A stretch of 64,000 bases of DNA from Methylacidimicrobium sp. AP8 (GTDB taxonomy: Bacteria; Verrucomicrobiota; Verrucomicrobiia; Methylacidiphilales; Methylacidiphilaceae). The notes below the pieces were generated by a model, which was not told where the DNA came from, ran no database searches, and was given only the letters and a program-made list of their open reading frames with translations. The stretch is taken from the NCBI RefSeq assembly GCF_903064525.1, contig NZ_LR797830.1, forward strand, positions 620,001-684,000, written 5' to 3'. Of the stretch, positions 33,596-43,305 are shown one piece after another (within the stretch, counting starts at the first letter, position 1; every line of letters begins with the position of its first letter). Made by a program: the position numbers and the translations under genes.

Positions 33596-34085
33596 CCCGC
33601 ATCGCATGCGCCCGGCGAAGAGCTTCCTCGACCGGTTTCGGAACGAAGCAGGAGACCGGTCCGCCGAGCCGGGAGATCTCCTTGACGAGCGAGGAGCTCA
33701 GGTAGATGAACGAATCTCTGGGCACCAGGAAAACGGTTTCGATTCCTGGCGCGATCTTTCGGTTCATGAGCGCGAGCTGGAATTCGAATTCGAAATCGGA
33801 GACCGCCCGGAGCCCGCGGATGATGGCCTGAATCCCTAGTTCCTTGGCGAAGTCGACCGTTAGGGCGTGGAACGGAAGGACACGCACCGGTCGGGGGAGT
33901 CCGGCGACCACCTCTTCGGCCAGCCGCACCCGCTCCGCCAGCGGGAAAACGGGCGTTTTGGTGGATTGCGCCGCCACGCCGACGATGACTTCATCAAAGA
34001 GACCCTGTGCCCGCTCGATGATGTCGAGGTGGCCGAAGGTGATCGGATCGAAGGTTCCTGGATAGAGCGCCTTGCGGGATGGCAT
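33585..34085 (-). CDS. coaD: phosphopantetheine adenylyltransferase
   Basis: 166 residues; makes dephospho-CoA from 4'-phosphopantetheine and ATP, the penultimate CoA step. YPGTFDPITFGHLDII holds the nucleotidyl-transferase (T/H)xGH motif, IIRGLRAVSDFEFEFQLAL the substrate loop, and SSSLVKEISRLGG the C-terminal ATP motif. Usual length. Twelve nt after murA, last gene of the long minus-strand run. Confidence 0.97.
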   Translation of the reverse strand: MPSRKALYPGTFDPITFGHLDIIERAQGLFDEVIVGVAAQSTKTPVFPLAERVRLAEEVVAGLPRPVRVLPFHALTVDFAKELGIQAIIRGLRAVSDFEFEFQLALMNRKIAPGIETVFLVPRDSFIYLSSSLVKEISRLGGPVSCFVPKPVEEALRRAHAMRVSG

Positions 34086-34097
34086 GGAGGGTTCGGG

Positions 34098-35354
34098 TTA
34101 CGGCCGCCGTTCGATATTGGCGCCGACGGCGCGCAGCTTGGCGTCGATCCGTTCGTATCCGCGGTCGATATGATAGACGCGGCTGACAGTCGTGGTGTTT
34201 TCGGCTTGCAGTCCGGCGAGAACGAGAGCGGCCGAAGCGCGGAGATCCGAGGCCATGACGGGAGCCCCGCTCAGGCGGGGGATTCCGTCGATGACCGCGA
34301 CGTTGCCGCGGAGATCGATATGGGCACCCATCCGCTTGAGCTCGCTGATATGCATGAAGCGATTCGGAAAGACCTCATCGGCGATCTCGCTCCGCCCGGG
34401 AACCGTCACGGCCAGAGCGCAAAACTGGGCTTGCATGTCGGTCGGAAAGCCGGGATAGGTGCCCGTCCGCAACCGGAACGGCCGCAACGGATCGCCGGCT
34501 TGCACGCGTAGCCCGTTTTTTTCCTCCTCAACCGAGGCGCCCGCCTGCCGCAACGCCTCGATGATGCTTCCCATGTGCTCGGATGGGGCGTTTTCAAGGA
34601 GGATCTCGCCTCGGACGATCGCCGCCGCCACCGCGAAAGTTCCCGCCTCGATCCGATCGGAGATGACCGTGTGCTCCGCCCCATGAAGTTCTTCGACTCC
34701 TTCGATTTCCAGACAGCCCGTGCCCTCCCCGTGTATCCTGGCTCCCATCGCGCGGAGGAAGCGCGCAAGGTCGGCTACCTCGGGCTCTAAAGCGGCATCC
34801 TCGATGATCGTCGTTCCCCGGGCGAGGCAAGCGGCCATCATGACGTTGTCCGTTCCCAGCACCGTCGATCCGTGAGGGCCCCGGAGGGAGAGCCGGGTGC
34901 CGGTGAGGGCGGAGGTTTCGGCGACGACATATCCCTTGGATAGGGTGATCCGGGTTCCCAGCGCTTCGAGGCCGCGAAGATGGAGGTCGATCGGCCGGTC
35001 CCCGATCACGCAGCCTCCGGGGAGAGAAACCTTGGAGCGGCCGCACCGAGCGAGAATGGGCCCGAGGACGCAGACCGAGGCCCGCATCCGGCGGACGAGG
35101 TCGTACGGCGCTTCCCACCCGACTTTCCTCGCCTCCACCGTCACCGTGCCGGCGGAAAACGACACATCCGCGCCCAAGTAGCGCAGAATCTCGAGCATGT
35201 AGCGGATGTCGCTCAGATCGGGCACCCGATGAATGACGCACCGCTCCCGCGTAAGCAGAGTCGCGGCGAGAATGGGGAGGGAGGAGTTCTTCGAGCCGCT
35301 GATCGAAACGGTGCCCCGAAGGTGGGCGCCTCCGTGAATGAAGAATTTATCCAC
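34098..35354 (-). CDS. murA: UDP-N-acetylglucosamine 1-carboxyvinyltransferase
   Basis: 418 residues; first committed peptidoglycan step, transferring enolpyruvate from PEP to UDP-GlcNAc. Lys22/Asn23 motif [12 protein letters not shown] and the catalytic Cys115 in [14 protein letters not shown] are present, so it is the fosfomycin-sensitive Cys type. Full length. Overlaps prmC by 8 nt. Confidence 0.98.
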   Translation of the reverse strand: MDKFFIHGGAHLRGTVSISGSKNSSLPILAATLLTRERCVIHRVPDLSDIRYMLEILRYLGADVSFSAGTVTVEARKVGWEAPYDLVRRMRASVCVLGPILARCGRSKVSLPGGCVIGDRPIDLHLRGLEALGTRITLSKGYVVAETSALTGTRLSLRGPHGSTVLGTDNVMMAACLARGTTIIEDAALEPEVADLARFLRAMGARIHGEGTGCLEIEGVEELHGAEHTVISDRIEAGTFAVAAAIVRGEILLENAPSEHMGSIIEALRQAGASVEEEKNGLRVQAGDPLRPFRLRTGTYPGFPTDMQAQFCALAVTVPGRSEIADEVFPNRFMHISELKRMGAHIDLRGNVAVIDGIPRLSGAPVMASDLRASAALVLAGLQAENTTTVSRVYHIDRGYERIDAKLRAVGANIERRP

Positions 35355-36174
35355 GTGCCTCCCCGATCACGACGCGCGCCATTCCCGTGAGGTCTTTTAG
35401 CGATCTCGAAGCGAAAAGGCCAGCGCGCTCCAGGAGCTCGACGACTTTTTCCGCCTGCCCGTCCCCCACTTCCAGCGCGATCGCACGGGTGCGCCCGGCT
35501 GCCTGGTCGATCAGGGAACGAATGAGCTGCAATCCGTCCGGGCCTCCGTCCAGCGCTTTCCGGGGCTCGAATTGGACGGTTCTCGGCAGTCGGGGCAGGC
35601 AGCCTGTCGGAATATAGGGAAGGTTGGCGACGATCAAGGCGAAGGCCGGCTCCGGAGCCCCCTCGAGCAGGTCGGCTTGATAGAACCGCAGATTCGGCAC
35701 TCCCCGCGCATTTTCCTCGGCCACGGCGAGAGCGGAGGGATCCACGTCGCAGGCGTAGACGCGGCGGTCCGCCGCGCGGCATGCCAGCGAGATGGCTAGG
35801 ACCCCCGAGCCCGTGCCGACATCGAGGACGGGTCCCGGGGGAAGGATTTCCAAGAGGTCGGCGGCGGCTTCGAACAAGAGCTCGGTCTCCGGCCGGGGGA
35901 TCAGCGTCGCCGGTGTGACCCGGAAGCGCCGTCCGGCGAACTCGGCGCTCTCCAGGACGTAGGCCAGGGGCTCTCCCTGCGCGCAGCGATCGGTCCAAGC
36001 TTCCACGCGGTGGAGGCAATGGGGAGGGACAGGCAGCTGCGGCTCGACATAGAGCGAGAGCGGGGGAATGCCCAGCGCCTCGGCCACAAGCCATTGCGCC
36101 GTGCTCCGAGAAGATTCGACGGACGCCCGGGCCAGCCGGTCGATCGTCCGCCGCAGCAGGCCGATCCGCGTCAC
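35347..36174 (-). CDS. prmC: peptide chain release factor N5-glutamine methyltransferase
   Basis: 275 residues; methylates the GGQ glutamine of release factors using SAM. N-terminal helical domain, then SAM motif I VLDVGTGSGVLAISLA. The substrate motif reads NLPY (VANLPYIPTG) rather than NPPY; the Asn and Tyr contacting Gln are retained. Its start overlaps the prfA stop by 4 nt (ATGA), coupling the enzyme to its substrate, as in many bacteria. Confidence 0.95.
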   Translation of the reverse strand: MTRIGLLRRTIDRLARASVESSRSTAQWLVAEALGIPPLSLYVEPQLPVPPHCLHRVEAWTDRCAQGEPLAYVLESAEFAGRRFRVTPATLIPRPETELLFEAAADLLEILPPGPVLDVGTGSGVLAISLACRAADRRVYACDVDPSALAVAEENARGVPNLRFYQADLLEGAPEPAFALIVANLPYIPTGCLPRLPRTVQFEPRKALDGGPDGLQLIRSLIDQAAGRTRAIALEVGDGQAEKVVELLERAGLFASRSLKDLTGMARVVIGEARG

Positions 36175-37274
36175 GGCGTAAAACGTGGGGATGAGCCCGC
36201 CGCCTCCGCCGCGGACAGCCGCTCTTCCATCTCCTTTTCGGCCAAGGCTTCGAGCAGGGGCTCGATGTTCCCTTCCAAAACGGAAGCAAGCCCGTGAAGG
36301 GTGACCGGAACCCGGTGGTCGGTGACGCGGTCTTGCGGAAAGTTGTACGTGCGAATCTTCTCGTGCCGATCCCCGCTGCCGATGAGGCTCCGCCGCTCGG
36401 AAGAGAGCCTGGCCCTCTCTTCCTGCTGTTTTTGGGCGAGAAGCCGGGTGCGGAGAATCGTGATCGCCTTTTCGCGATTCTTGATTTGGGATCGCCCCTC
36501 CTGGCAGCGCACGATCAGCCCGGTAGGAATATGGAGCACCTGGACGGCCGAGTCAGTCGTGTTGACACCCTGGCCTCCGGGGCCTCCCGCGCGGCAGACC
36601 TCGATGCGCAGGTCTTCGGGCTTGAGGACGACGTCGACTTCCTCTGCTTCGGGCAACACGGCCACCGTGGCGGTCGAGGTGTGGACGCGCCCTTGCGACT
36701 CGGTCGCGGGCACCCGCTGCACCCGGTGCACTCCGCTCTCGAAACGGAGCTGGCGGTAGACACCTTCGCCCGAGATTTCGACGATGATCTCTTTCAGTCC
36801 GCCGAGATCGCTCGGGACCAGAGCCATCGGGCTGATCCGCCAACCGCGCTTTTCCGCATAGCGGCTGTACATGCGGTAGAGGTCGGCCGCGAAAAGAGCG
36901 GCTTCCTCTCCGCCGGTACCCGCCCGAATTTCGAGCATGGTGTTTCGCGGTTCGTTTTCCTCTCCCGGGAGGAGCGCCACCATGAGCCGGCGATGCGCCG
37001 CCGTCTCCTCTCCGCGTGCCTCGGCCAGCTCCTCCTCGGCCAAGGCCCGTAGATCGGGGTCTTCCTCCTTTTGAAGCAGAGTCTCCAGAGAGCGGACCTT
37101 TTCCTGCGCGGAGAGCCAAAGCCTATGCCGCTCGAAGATTTCCTTCAGGTGAGCATGCTCCCGGGTCAGCTCGGCCGCCCGCGAAGGCTGGGCATACACC
37201 TCTGCGCGGGAGAGGATCTCCTCGAGCTCTTCGTACCGTTGACGAAGACGGGAGACATAGGCGGTCAGTTCCAT
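36171..37274 (-). CDS. prfA: peptide chain release factor 1
   Basis: 367 residues; terminates translation at UAA/UAG. RF1 is distinguished by PAT (PxT-type anticodon tripeptide, in RVPATESQGRVH) rather than SPF. The GGPGGQGVNTTDSAV segment holds the catalytic GGQ, and the RF1 helical N-terminus is complete. ATG 37274. Confidence 0.98.
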   Translation of the reverse strand: MELTAYVSRLRQRYEELEEILSRAEVYAQPSRAAELTREHAHLKEIFERHRLWLSAQEKVRSLETLLQKEEDPDLRALAEEELAEARGEETAAHRRLMVALLPGEENEPRNTMLEIRAGTGGEEAALFAADLYRMYSRYAEKRGWRISPMALVPSDLGGLKEIIVEISGEGVYRQLRFESGVHRVQRVPATESQGRVHTSTATVAVLPEAEEVDVVLKPEDLRIEVCRAGGPGGQGVNTTDSAVQVLHIPTGLIVRCQEGRSQIKNREKAITILRTRLLAQKQQEERARLSSERRSLIGSGDRHEKIRTYNFPQDRVTDHRVPVTLHGLASVLEGNIEPLLEALAEKEMEERLSAAEAAGSSPRFTP

Positions 37275-37358
37275 AGAGCCACCTGGAGTAGGAAAAGGGC
37301 GTGCGTCGGCCCCGGCCCAAGGCTCGGCGGGCCGCGGGCCCGCGGGAGCCGCCGGACG

Positions 37359-37610
37359 CTAGGTTTTGGACTTCCGGGGGGATTTGGCGGCCGTCCCGGT
37401 CATCTCGGGCATCTTCGTGCCGAAGCGGCGCAGGAACTTTTCCACCCGTCCGGCCGTGTCCACGAGCTTCTGCTGTCCTGTGAAGAGGGGATGGCAAGAG
37501 GAACAGATTCCTAACCGCAGCCGATTCTTGGTCGAGCGGGTGTGGTAGACGGCCCCGCAGGCGCAGGTGATCGTGGTCTCCCCATACTCGGGGTGAATGT
37601 TTGCCTTCAT
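37359..37610 (-). CDS. rpmE: 50S ribosomal protein L31
   Basis: 83 residues. Zinc-binding (C+) form with Cys16, Cys18, Cys36 and Cys39 (CAC and CSSCHPLFTGQQK). The C-terminal Lys-rich tail is typical. It sits between prfA and fabF, 18 nt from fabF. Confidence 0.97.
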   Translation of the reverse strand: MKANIHPEYGETTITCACGAVYHTRSTKNRLRLGICSSCHPLFTGQQKLVDTAGRVEKFLRRFGTKMPEMTGTAAKSPRKSKT

Positions 37611-37628
37611 CGTGACGATTTCTTCCTT

Positions 37629-38870
37629 CTATTCGAACTTGGCCACAATCAGGGATGCGTTGTGTCCCCCGAACCCGAAGGAGTTGCTCATCACCGTCCG
37701 CAGCTTGCTCTCTCTGGCCTGATGAGGGACGTGGAGAAGATCGCACGCGGGGTCGGGATTGTCGAGGTTGATTGTGGGAGGAATGAGCTGGGCCTCCAAG
37801 GCCTGCAAACAGAGGATGAGCTCCACCGCTCCGGCCGCCCCCAGGCAGTGGCCGGTCATCGACTTGGTGGCGCTGACCGGGACCTTCTTCGTATGCGCGC
37901 CGAATACGCGATGGATCGCGAGGGCTTCGCAGATGTCGCCTTGCTGGGTCGAGGTGGCATGGGCGTTGATGTAGTCGATCTGCTCGGGGCTCTTTCCTGC
38001 CCGCTGGAGGGCCGAGAGCATGGCCCGGGCGGCGCAGCGGCCTTGGGGATCCGGGGCCGTGATGTGAGAGGCGTCGGCGGAAAGCCCGTATCCGATGATC
38101 TCGCCCAGAATGGGAGCGCCTCGCTTCTTGGCGTGCTCGAGCTCTTCGAGCACCACGATGCCGGCTCCCTCGCTCAAGACAAAGCCGTCGCGATCCCGAT
38201 CGAAGGGCCGGGATGCCTTTTGGGGCTCGTCGTTGCGCAGGCTCAGCGCCTTCATGTTGGCGAAGCCCGACAGCCCTAGAGGCACGACAGCGGCCTCGCT
38301 CCCCCCGGCCAAGATGACTTCCGCTTCGTGATCGCGGATCAGGCGCCAAGCTTCCCCGATGCAATGCGCAGCCGTCGCACAGGCGGTCACTACGCAGAAA
38401 TTCGGGCCCTCGAAGCCGAGCTCGATCGCAATCAGCCCGGAGGCGATGTTGGTGATCATCATCGGGATCATGAGCGGAGAAGTCCGCCTCGGCCCCTTTT
38501 GCAGGAGGACGCTGTGCTGGTCCTCGAGGGTTTTCAACCCGCCGATGCCCGAGCCGACGATCACTCCCACGCGGGTGGGATCCACCGCCGCGGAGAGCAA
38601 GCCGGAGTGGCGTACGGCCTCCTTGGCGGCCGTCATCGCCAGCTGGGAGAACCGATCGGCGCGCCGAGCTTCTTTCGGATTGCGGAAGGATTCGCTCAGG
38701 TCGATGCCGCGCACCTCTCCGGCGATCAGACAATCATACCCGGTGGTATCGAACGCGGTGACGCGGCCGATCCCGCTTCGGCCGTTCCGCACGCTCTCCC
38801 AGAGAGCGCCGGCGTCGTTTCCGTTCGGGGTCACCGCCCCGAAGCCGGTTACCACGACACGCCGTGTCAT
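37629..38870 (-). CDS. fabF: beta-ketoacyl-ACP synthase II
   Basis: 413 residues; condenses malonyl-ACP with acyl-ACP in fatty-acid elongation. Catalytic triad visible: Cys164 (VTACATAAHC), His in NAHATSTQQGD and His in KSMTGHCLGAAG; GFGGHN near the C-terminus. Full length. Located 63 nt after acpP, the usual acpP-fabF order. Confidence 0.97.
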   Translation of the reverse strand: MTRRVVVTGFGAVTPNGNDAGALWESVRNGRSGIGRVTAFDTTGYDCLIAGEVRGIDLSESFRNPKEARRADRFSQLAMTAAKEAVRHSGLLSAAVDPTRVGVIVGSGIGGLKTLEDQHSVLLQKGPRRTSPLMIPMMITNIASGLIAIELGFEGPNFCVVTACATAAHCIGEAWRLIRDHEAEVILAGGSEAAVVPLGLSGFANMKALSLRNDEPQKASRPFDRDRDGFVLSEGAGIVVLEELEHAKKRGAPILGEIIGYGLSADASHITAPDPQGRCAARAMLSALQRAGKSPEQIDYINAHATSTQQGDICEALAIHRVFGAHTKKVPVSATKSMTGHCLGAAGAVELILCLQALEAQLIPPTINLDNPDPACDLLHVPHQARESKLRTVMSNSFGFGGHNASLIVAKFE

Positions 38871-38933
38871 GAGGAAAAGGGGGAGTCGCCGTCCCCCGGG
38901 AGGAGAAGAATCGGACGAGGAAGAATCACGGCG

Positions 38934-39188
38934 TCAGCTTTCTTCCTCTACGTGCTCTTCGATGTATCGGATGACGTCACCGACCGTTTGCAGCTTTTCC
39001 GCCTCTTCGTCCGGAACTTCCACGTTGAACTCTTCCTCAAACGCCATGACCAGCTCGACCGTATCGAGGGAGTCCGCTCCGAGATCCTCGATAAACTTGG
39101 CCTTGGGTGTCACCTGCTCGGGATTCACGCCGAGCTGTTCGACTATCATTTCTTTTACGCGTTCTTCGATCGATTTCTTCTCTGCCAT
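38934..39188 (-). CDS. acpP: acyl carrier protein
   Basis: 84 residues, acidic, with Ser40 of [18 protein letters not shown] as the phosphopantetheine site. Carries acyl chains for the fab enzymes around it. A 198-nt gap separates it from fabG; I see no clear promoter or terminator in it. Confidence 0.98.
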   Translation of the reverse strand: MAEKKSIEERVKEMIVEQLGVNPEQVTPKAKFIEDLGADSLDTVELVMAFEEEFNVEVPDEEAEKLQTVGDVIRYIEEHVEEES

Positions 39189-39386
39189 AAAGTCCAGTCT
39201 CCTTCGAGTTCGAGGCTAGTTAGAATCGGAGCCCGGATTTGGCAACCAAAAAGTCGCCGAATCCTGGTACAGCCCCCTGTGTCTCTCCACACCCCACCCG
39301 CCGGGGGACAGCGAGAGGATCGTCGATCGTCGCCGATTCGGTTATCATTGCGTGCCCTTCTCTCGTCGCTATTTCCGGAGACCGGG

Positions 39387-40136
39387 TCAAGCCAGAAGGC
39401 CGCCGTCGACGACAAAAACCTGACCGGTAATGTAATCGGAATCAGGCCCGCAAAGAAAAGCGACCATTCCCGCCACCTCCTCTGCGCGGCCGAAGCGCCG
39501 CAGCGGGATCTCTTCGAGAAGCCGGACGCGGACCTTCTCGGAGAGGTCCTTAGTCATGTCGGTCTCGATGAACCCCGGACAGACGGCGTTCGCGGTGATG
39601 CCGCGGGACGCGAGCTCGCGCGCGATCGACTTGGTCAACCCGATCAAGCCGGCCTTCGACGAGGAATAATTCGCTTGTCCAGGATTGCCCATAAGGCCCG
39701 ATACCGATGATATATTTACGATTTTTCCGGACCGCCGTTCGAGAAAGTGGCGGCCCAACGCGCGGATCCACAGAAAGGCGCCCTTGAGGTTGGTATCGAG
39801 CACCAGATCCCAGTCCTCTTCGGTCATGCGGGCCGCCAGGCCGTCCCGGGTGACCCCCGCGTTGTTCACCAGGAAATCGACCCGGCCGAAATCGCGAAGG
39901 ATGCTCCGGCTCGTGTCGTCCACCTCCTGCTTGATGCGGACGTCGGTAGCGTAGCCTTTGGCCTTCCCTCCGAAGCTGAGGATCTCCGCCGCGGTGGCCT
40001 CGGCATCCGGCGCCTTTCGGCTGACGCAGGCGACGGCCGCGCCCATGCGGGCCAGACGAAGGGCAATCGCCCTGCCGATGCCGCGGCTGGCGCCGGTCAC
40101 CACGGCGACCTTATCGCTCAGCGAGTCGGTCTTCAT
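39387..40136 (-). CDS. fabG: 3-oxoacyl-ACP reductase
   Basis: 249 residues, short-chain dehydrogenase using [13 protein letters not shown] cofactor loop, NNAG, and catalytic Ser144, Tyr157 and Lys161 (YSSSK) with Asn in [15 protein letters not shown] near the C-terminus is typical. Its start lies 26 nt inside the fabD end. Confidence 0.97.
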   Translation of the reverse strand: MKTDSLSDKVAVVTGASRGIGRAIALRLARMGAAVACVSRKAPDAEATAAEILSFGGKAKGYATDVRIKQEVDDTSRSILRDFGRVDFLVNNAGVTRDGLAARMTEEDWDLVLDTNLKGAFLWIRALGRHFLERRSGKIVNISSVSGLMGNPGQANYSSSKAGLIGLTKSIARELASRGITANAVCPGFIETDMTKDLSEKVRVRLLEEIPLRRFGRAEEVAGMVAFLCGPDSDYITGQVFVVDGGLLA

Positions 40137-41046
40137 GCAATTTGAGATCTTCTAGCGTCGCCAGGGAGACTCCTTCGGCACCGGGTTCGATGCGCCGCAG
40201 CAGGCCCACGAGGATCGGGCGGGGGCCGATCTCGACAAACCGCCGGATCCCGCCGGCGAGCATCCCCCGGATGCAATCTTCCCATTTCACGGAGCCCTCA
40301 ATTTGTTCGGCCAGGCTTCGGCGGATCTCGCCGGGTTGGTGAACGGGCCGGCCCAGGAAGTTCGAATAGACCGGAACACGCGGGATTTCCAGGGGAAAGT
40401 CTTCGAGAAAGGCCTCCAGCTCCTCGGCGGCTGTGCGCATGAGGCGCGAGTGGAAGGCGCCGGAGACCTCCAAGGGGATAGCCTTCCGTACGTTCCGAGC
40501 CCTGGCCAGCGCGGGAACCAGGGCCAGCCCCCGAGGCGAACCGGAAAGAACGATCTGATCGGGCGCGTTGTAGTTCGCGACGTCCACACCGGCCTCGCGG
40601 GCGATCTCCTCCGCGGCTTTCCGGTCGATGCCGACCAGCGCCATCATGGATCCGGGGGATTCCTCGGCCGCTCTCTGAATGGCCGATGCCCTTTTTTTCA
40701 CCAGGCGGAGGCCGTCGGAATACGAAAAGGTGCCGGCGGCGGCGTGAGCCGTCAGCTCCCCCAGGGAGAGGCCGGCAACCGCCGAGAAGCGGAAAGCCGG
40801 GAGGCGCTTTTGCAGCAGCGTGAAGAGGGCGTAACCATGAACGAAGAGAGCGGGCTGGGCGGCGATGGTTTCCGTTAGAGCTTCCGCCGGCCCAAAAAAG
40901 CAGAGAGAGCGGAGCGGCATCTCGAGCACCCGCTCCGCCTCTTCGTAGAGGCGGCGCACATCGGGATCGGCCTCGTAAAGGTCTTGCCCCATGCCTACCT
41001 CCTGAGCGCCCTGACCGCCGAAGAGAAGTGCGCGATTCGCTTCCAC
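40111..41046 (-). CDS. fabD: malonyl-CoA:ACP transacylase
   Basis: 311 residues; loads malonate onto ACP. GTG 41046 is chosen since it gives [20 protein letters not shown], the family N-terminus; the open frame continues far upstream through the Hyf genes but is not coding. Nucleophile Ser94 in GLSLGEL (GLSLG instead of the commoner GHSLG) and His199 in [11 protein letters not shown]. First of the fab genes, 113 nt after the Hyf-like operon. Confidence 0.95.
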   Translation of the reverse strand: MEANRALLFGGQGAQEVGMGQDLYEADPDVRRLYEEAERVLEMPLRSLCFFGPAEALTETIAAQPALFVHGYALFTLLQKRLPAFRFSAVAGLSLGELTAHAAAGTFSYSDGLRLVKKRASAIQRAAEESPGSMMALVGIDRKAAEEIAREAGVDVANYNAPDQIVLSGSPRGLALVPALARARNVRKAIPLEVSGAFHSRLMRTAAEELEAFLEDFPLEIPRVPVYSNFLGRPVHQPGEIRRSLAEQIEGSVKWEDCIRGMLAGGIRRFVEIGPRPILVGLLRRIEPGAEGVSLATLEDLKLHEDRLAER

Positions 41047-41159
41047 CGAGGGTTCGCCTGCTTCTGGCGAGAGCGGCCAACATGGCCTTCCCGGTTCCTC
41101 ACGCCAAGCTTTTTTTTTTGCATCCTCTATCCCGCACGGTTCGTAGCCCGCGCCCGTGG

Positions 41160-41666
41160 TCAACCGCCGTGGGCCGTCTCCATGCTGTCTAAAAGGGCGA
41201 GGAGTCCCGCCAGGAGTTCCCGCGGCCGGGGAGGGCATCCGGGAATCGCCAAGTCGACCGGGACCACGGCTGCCGCTGCCCCCACGCAGGCGTATCCCGG
41301 GGAAAAGAGGCCGCCCGTGGCTGCGCAATCTCCCACCGCCACGACCCATTTGGGATCGGGAATGGCTCGGTAGGTCCTTTCGAGCGCCTCCCGCATGTTC
41401 CGGGTCACCACACCGGTCACGAGCAGCACGTCCGCATGCCGGGGGGAAGCGACGAAGCGCAGGCCGAAGCGCTCGAGATCGTAAAAAGGATTCTGGAGGG
41501 CGTGAAGCTCGAGCTCGCACCCGTTGCACGAGCCCGCGTCGACCAAGCGGAGGGCTAAGCTGCGCCCCAGCCGTCTTCTCGCTCCCTCCTCCACCCGGCG
41601 GCCGAGCTGCCGAAGCAGAGCTTCGTCCACCGGCGGAGGAGGCTCGGGAAGGCCGCAGGAGACCAT
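41160..41666 (-). CDS. HyfI/HycG/NuoB-like iron-sulfur small subunit
   Basis: 168 residues, soluble subunit holding the N2-type [4Fe-4S] cluster next to the large subunit. Ligand cysteines: Cys47 and Cys50 (GSCNGCELE, hydrogenase-type spacing), Cys114 (GDCAATGG) and Cys144 (PGCPPRP). Shorter than E. coli HyfI, with no extra ferredoxin-like part. Last gene of the Hyf-like operon, 44 nt after the large subunit. With no HyfA/HyfH-type ferredoxins in the cluster it carries the only predicted FeS centre. Confidence 0.9.
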   Translation of the reverse strand: MVSCGLPEPPPPVDEALLRQLGRRVEEGARRRLGRSLALRLVDAGSCNGCELELHALQNPFYDLERFGLRFVASPRHADVLLVTGVVTRNMREALERTYRAIPDPKWVVAVGDCAATGGLFSPGYACVGAAAAVVPVDLAIPGCPPRPRELLAGLLALLDSMETAHGG

Positions 41667-41710
41667 CCCGAAAGAGAGGGACGGCGGGGGCGGGGTGCGC
41701 GGGGAGGGGG

Positions 41711-43291
41711 TCAGAGGTCATGGCCGGCGTACGAGCAGTTGAAGGACTTATTGCAGAGGGGAAAGTCGGCGATGATGTTCCCGGAAATCGCCGCTTCCAG
41801 CAGCGGCCATTGGAACCAGGACGGGTCCCGAAGGTGGCAGCGGGCGACCCGGCCGCGCTCGTCGATCCGGACCCAGGCGAAGATGTCTCCGCGGAATCCT
41901 TCCACGAGGGCTGTTCCTTCGGCGGGCGCCGTCGGCTCCGAGGGCGGGGGCGTGAAGCAGGGGCCGGGCGGCAGTCCGTCGAGGATCTGCCGGATGAGGC
42001 CGAGGCTCTGCTCGATTTCGCGGATCCGGACGCCCACGCGGGCATCGACATCTCCCTCCTCCCGTACCGGAACCGAGAAGCGGAGTTCCGGGTAGGGAGG
42101 ATAGGCGAGATGGCGGCGGGCGTCGAAGAGTCGGCCGGAGGCTCGGCCGATGACGCCCCCGCAACCGTACCGGACGGCCAGAGTGCGGGAAAGCATTCCG
42201 GTTCCGACCGTCCGATCCTGGAGGGAGGGAGTGGTCTCGTAGACCTCCTGGATTCCGGGAAGAGCGGCCGCGATCTCTTCGCAAACTTCCCGGAGCCTCC
42301 GGAGCGCCTCTCCCGACGGCATGGCGCGCATTCCGCCGGGAACAATCCGGTCCATCATGAGCCGATGGCCGAAGCAGAGGTCCGCAGCGCGCACAATCTT
42401 CTCCCGGAGCACGGTGCAGAAGGCGTGCATGCGCGCGAAAGCCGCATCGTTGCAGATCGCTCCGATGTCTCCAAGGTGGTTGGCCACCCGTTCGACTTCG
42501 ACGCAGAGAGCCCGAAGCCAATGAGCCGCGGCCGGGGCTTCGAACTCGAGGGCTGCTTCGACGGCTCGGGCGAAAGCCGCAGAGTAGGCGGCCGTCGTGT
42601 CGCCGGAGACGCGCGCCGCCCACCGAGCCGCCTGTTCCAGCTCCGCTCCGGTCAGCAAAGCATCGAGACCTCGGTGGACGTACCCTAGGCGCTCCTCCAG
42701 GCGCACCACGGTTTCCCCTGCCGCCGTGAAGCGGAAGTGGCCCGGTTCGATGATGCCGGCATGGACCGGACCGACCGGAACTTGGTGGAGCTCCTCTCCT
42801 TCCGCGGGAAGAAAAGGATAGTCGGCCCGTCCGTCTGCGGGAGATGCCTTCCCCAGGGGGAAGCGGACTCCCCAGGCCCCGTGATCGAGCCAGGGTCTCG
42901 GATCGGGGCTCTCTTCGGGCAGAAGCCCGAAGAGATCGTAGATGGTCCTCTCCGGGCGCAGAGCGGGAGGATGGAGCCGGCCCAGCGAAGGGAACCGCCC
43001 TTCCGGGCAAGGTAGGCTCAACACGCCCGCCTCCCCGGAATCCGCGTCCCAAAAAGAGAGATGAACGCAGCCGGGCTCGCCCCAAAGCCCGAGGAGGGAA
43101 GCGTTTCCGGCGGCCAGCGTTTCTCCGGCGATGCGCCAGAGGGAGGTGTCGATAATCGATCGAGGCCAAGGTCGATGGCGTTCGACGAGGTCGCCCCGCC
43201 GGAGGAGCTCCGGAAGCGAGGGATGGCGGCCCGCGGGCGGAGAAGAACCCGGGGCGGAACCGGAAGGACCGGATGGAGAAGAATTAGGCAT
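41711..43291 (-). CDS. HyfG/HycE-like large subunit lacking NiFe ligands
   Basis: 526 residues. ATG 43291 lies 14 nt after the HyfF-like stop; the longer open frame is antisense shadow. The N-terminal part (about 30-150) is a NuoC-like domain (ERTIYDLFGLLPEESPDPR); the rest is HycE/NuoD-like (GPVHAGIIEPGHFRF, GYVHRGLDALL, LRALCVEVERVANHLGDIG). Where hydrogenases have the CGIC NiFe motif this protein reads VSGDTTAAYS (228-237). The C-terminus SFNCSYAGHDL has no CxxC and no cleavable extension. So no NiFe centre and no hydrogenase maturation is expected. Reaction unknown; it is probably a structural/coupling subunit or a redox site of another kind, as in other Hyf-like complexes without NiFe. 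Confidence 0.9.
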   Translation of the reverse strand: MPNSSPSGPSGSAPGSSPPAGRHPSLPELLRRGDLVERHRPWPRSIIDTSLWRIAGETLAAGNASLLGLWGEPGCVHLSFWDADSGEAGVLSLPCPEGRFPSLGRLHPPALRPERTIYDLFGLLPEESPDPRPWLDHGAWGVRFPLGKASPADGRADYPFLPAEGEELHQVPVGPVHAGIIEPGHFRFTAAGETVVRLEERLGYVHRGLDALLTGAELEQAARWAARVSGDTTAAYSAAFARAVEAALEFEAPAAAHWLRALCVEVERVANHLGDIGAICNDAAFARMHAFCTVLREKIVRAADLCFGHRLMMDRIVPGGMRAMPSGEALRRLREVCEEIAAALPGIQEVYETTPSLQDRTVGTGMLSRTLAVRYGCGGVIGRASGRLFDARRHLAYPPYPELRFSVPVREEGDVDARVGVRIREIEQSLGLIRQILDGLPPGPCFTPPPSEPTAPAEGTALVEGFRGDIFAWVRIDERGRVARCHLRDPSWFQWPLLEAAISGNIIADFPLCNKSFNCSYAGHDL

Positions 43292-43305
43292 GAGCGCGAG
43301 GGGAA

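Noticed and set aside
40111-42345. 744-codon frame containing fabD at its end
   Set aside because: The N-terminal 430 codons are off-frame shadow of the HyfG/HyfI-like genes; the family start is GTG 41046.
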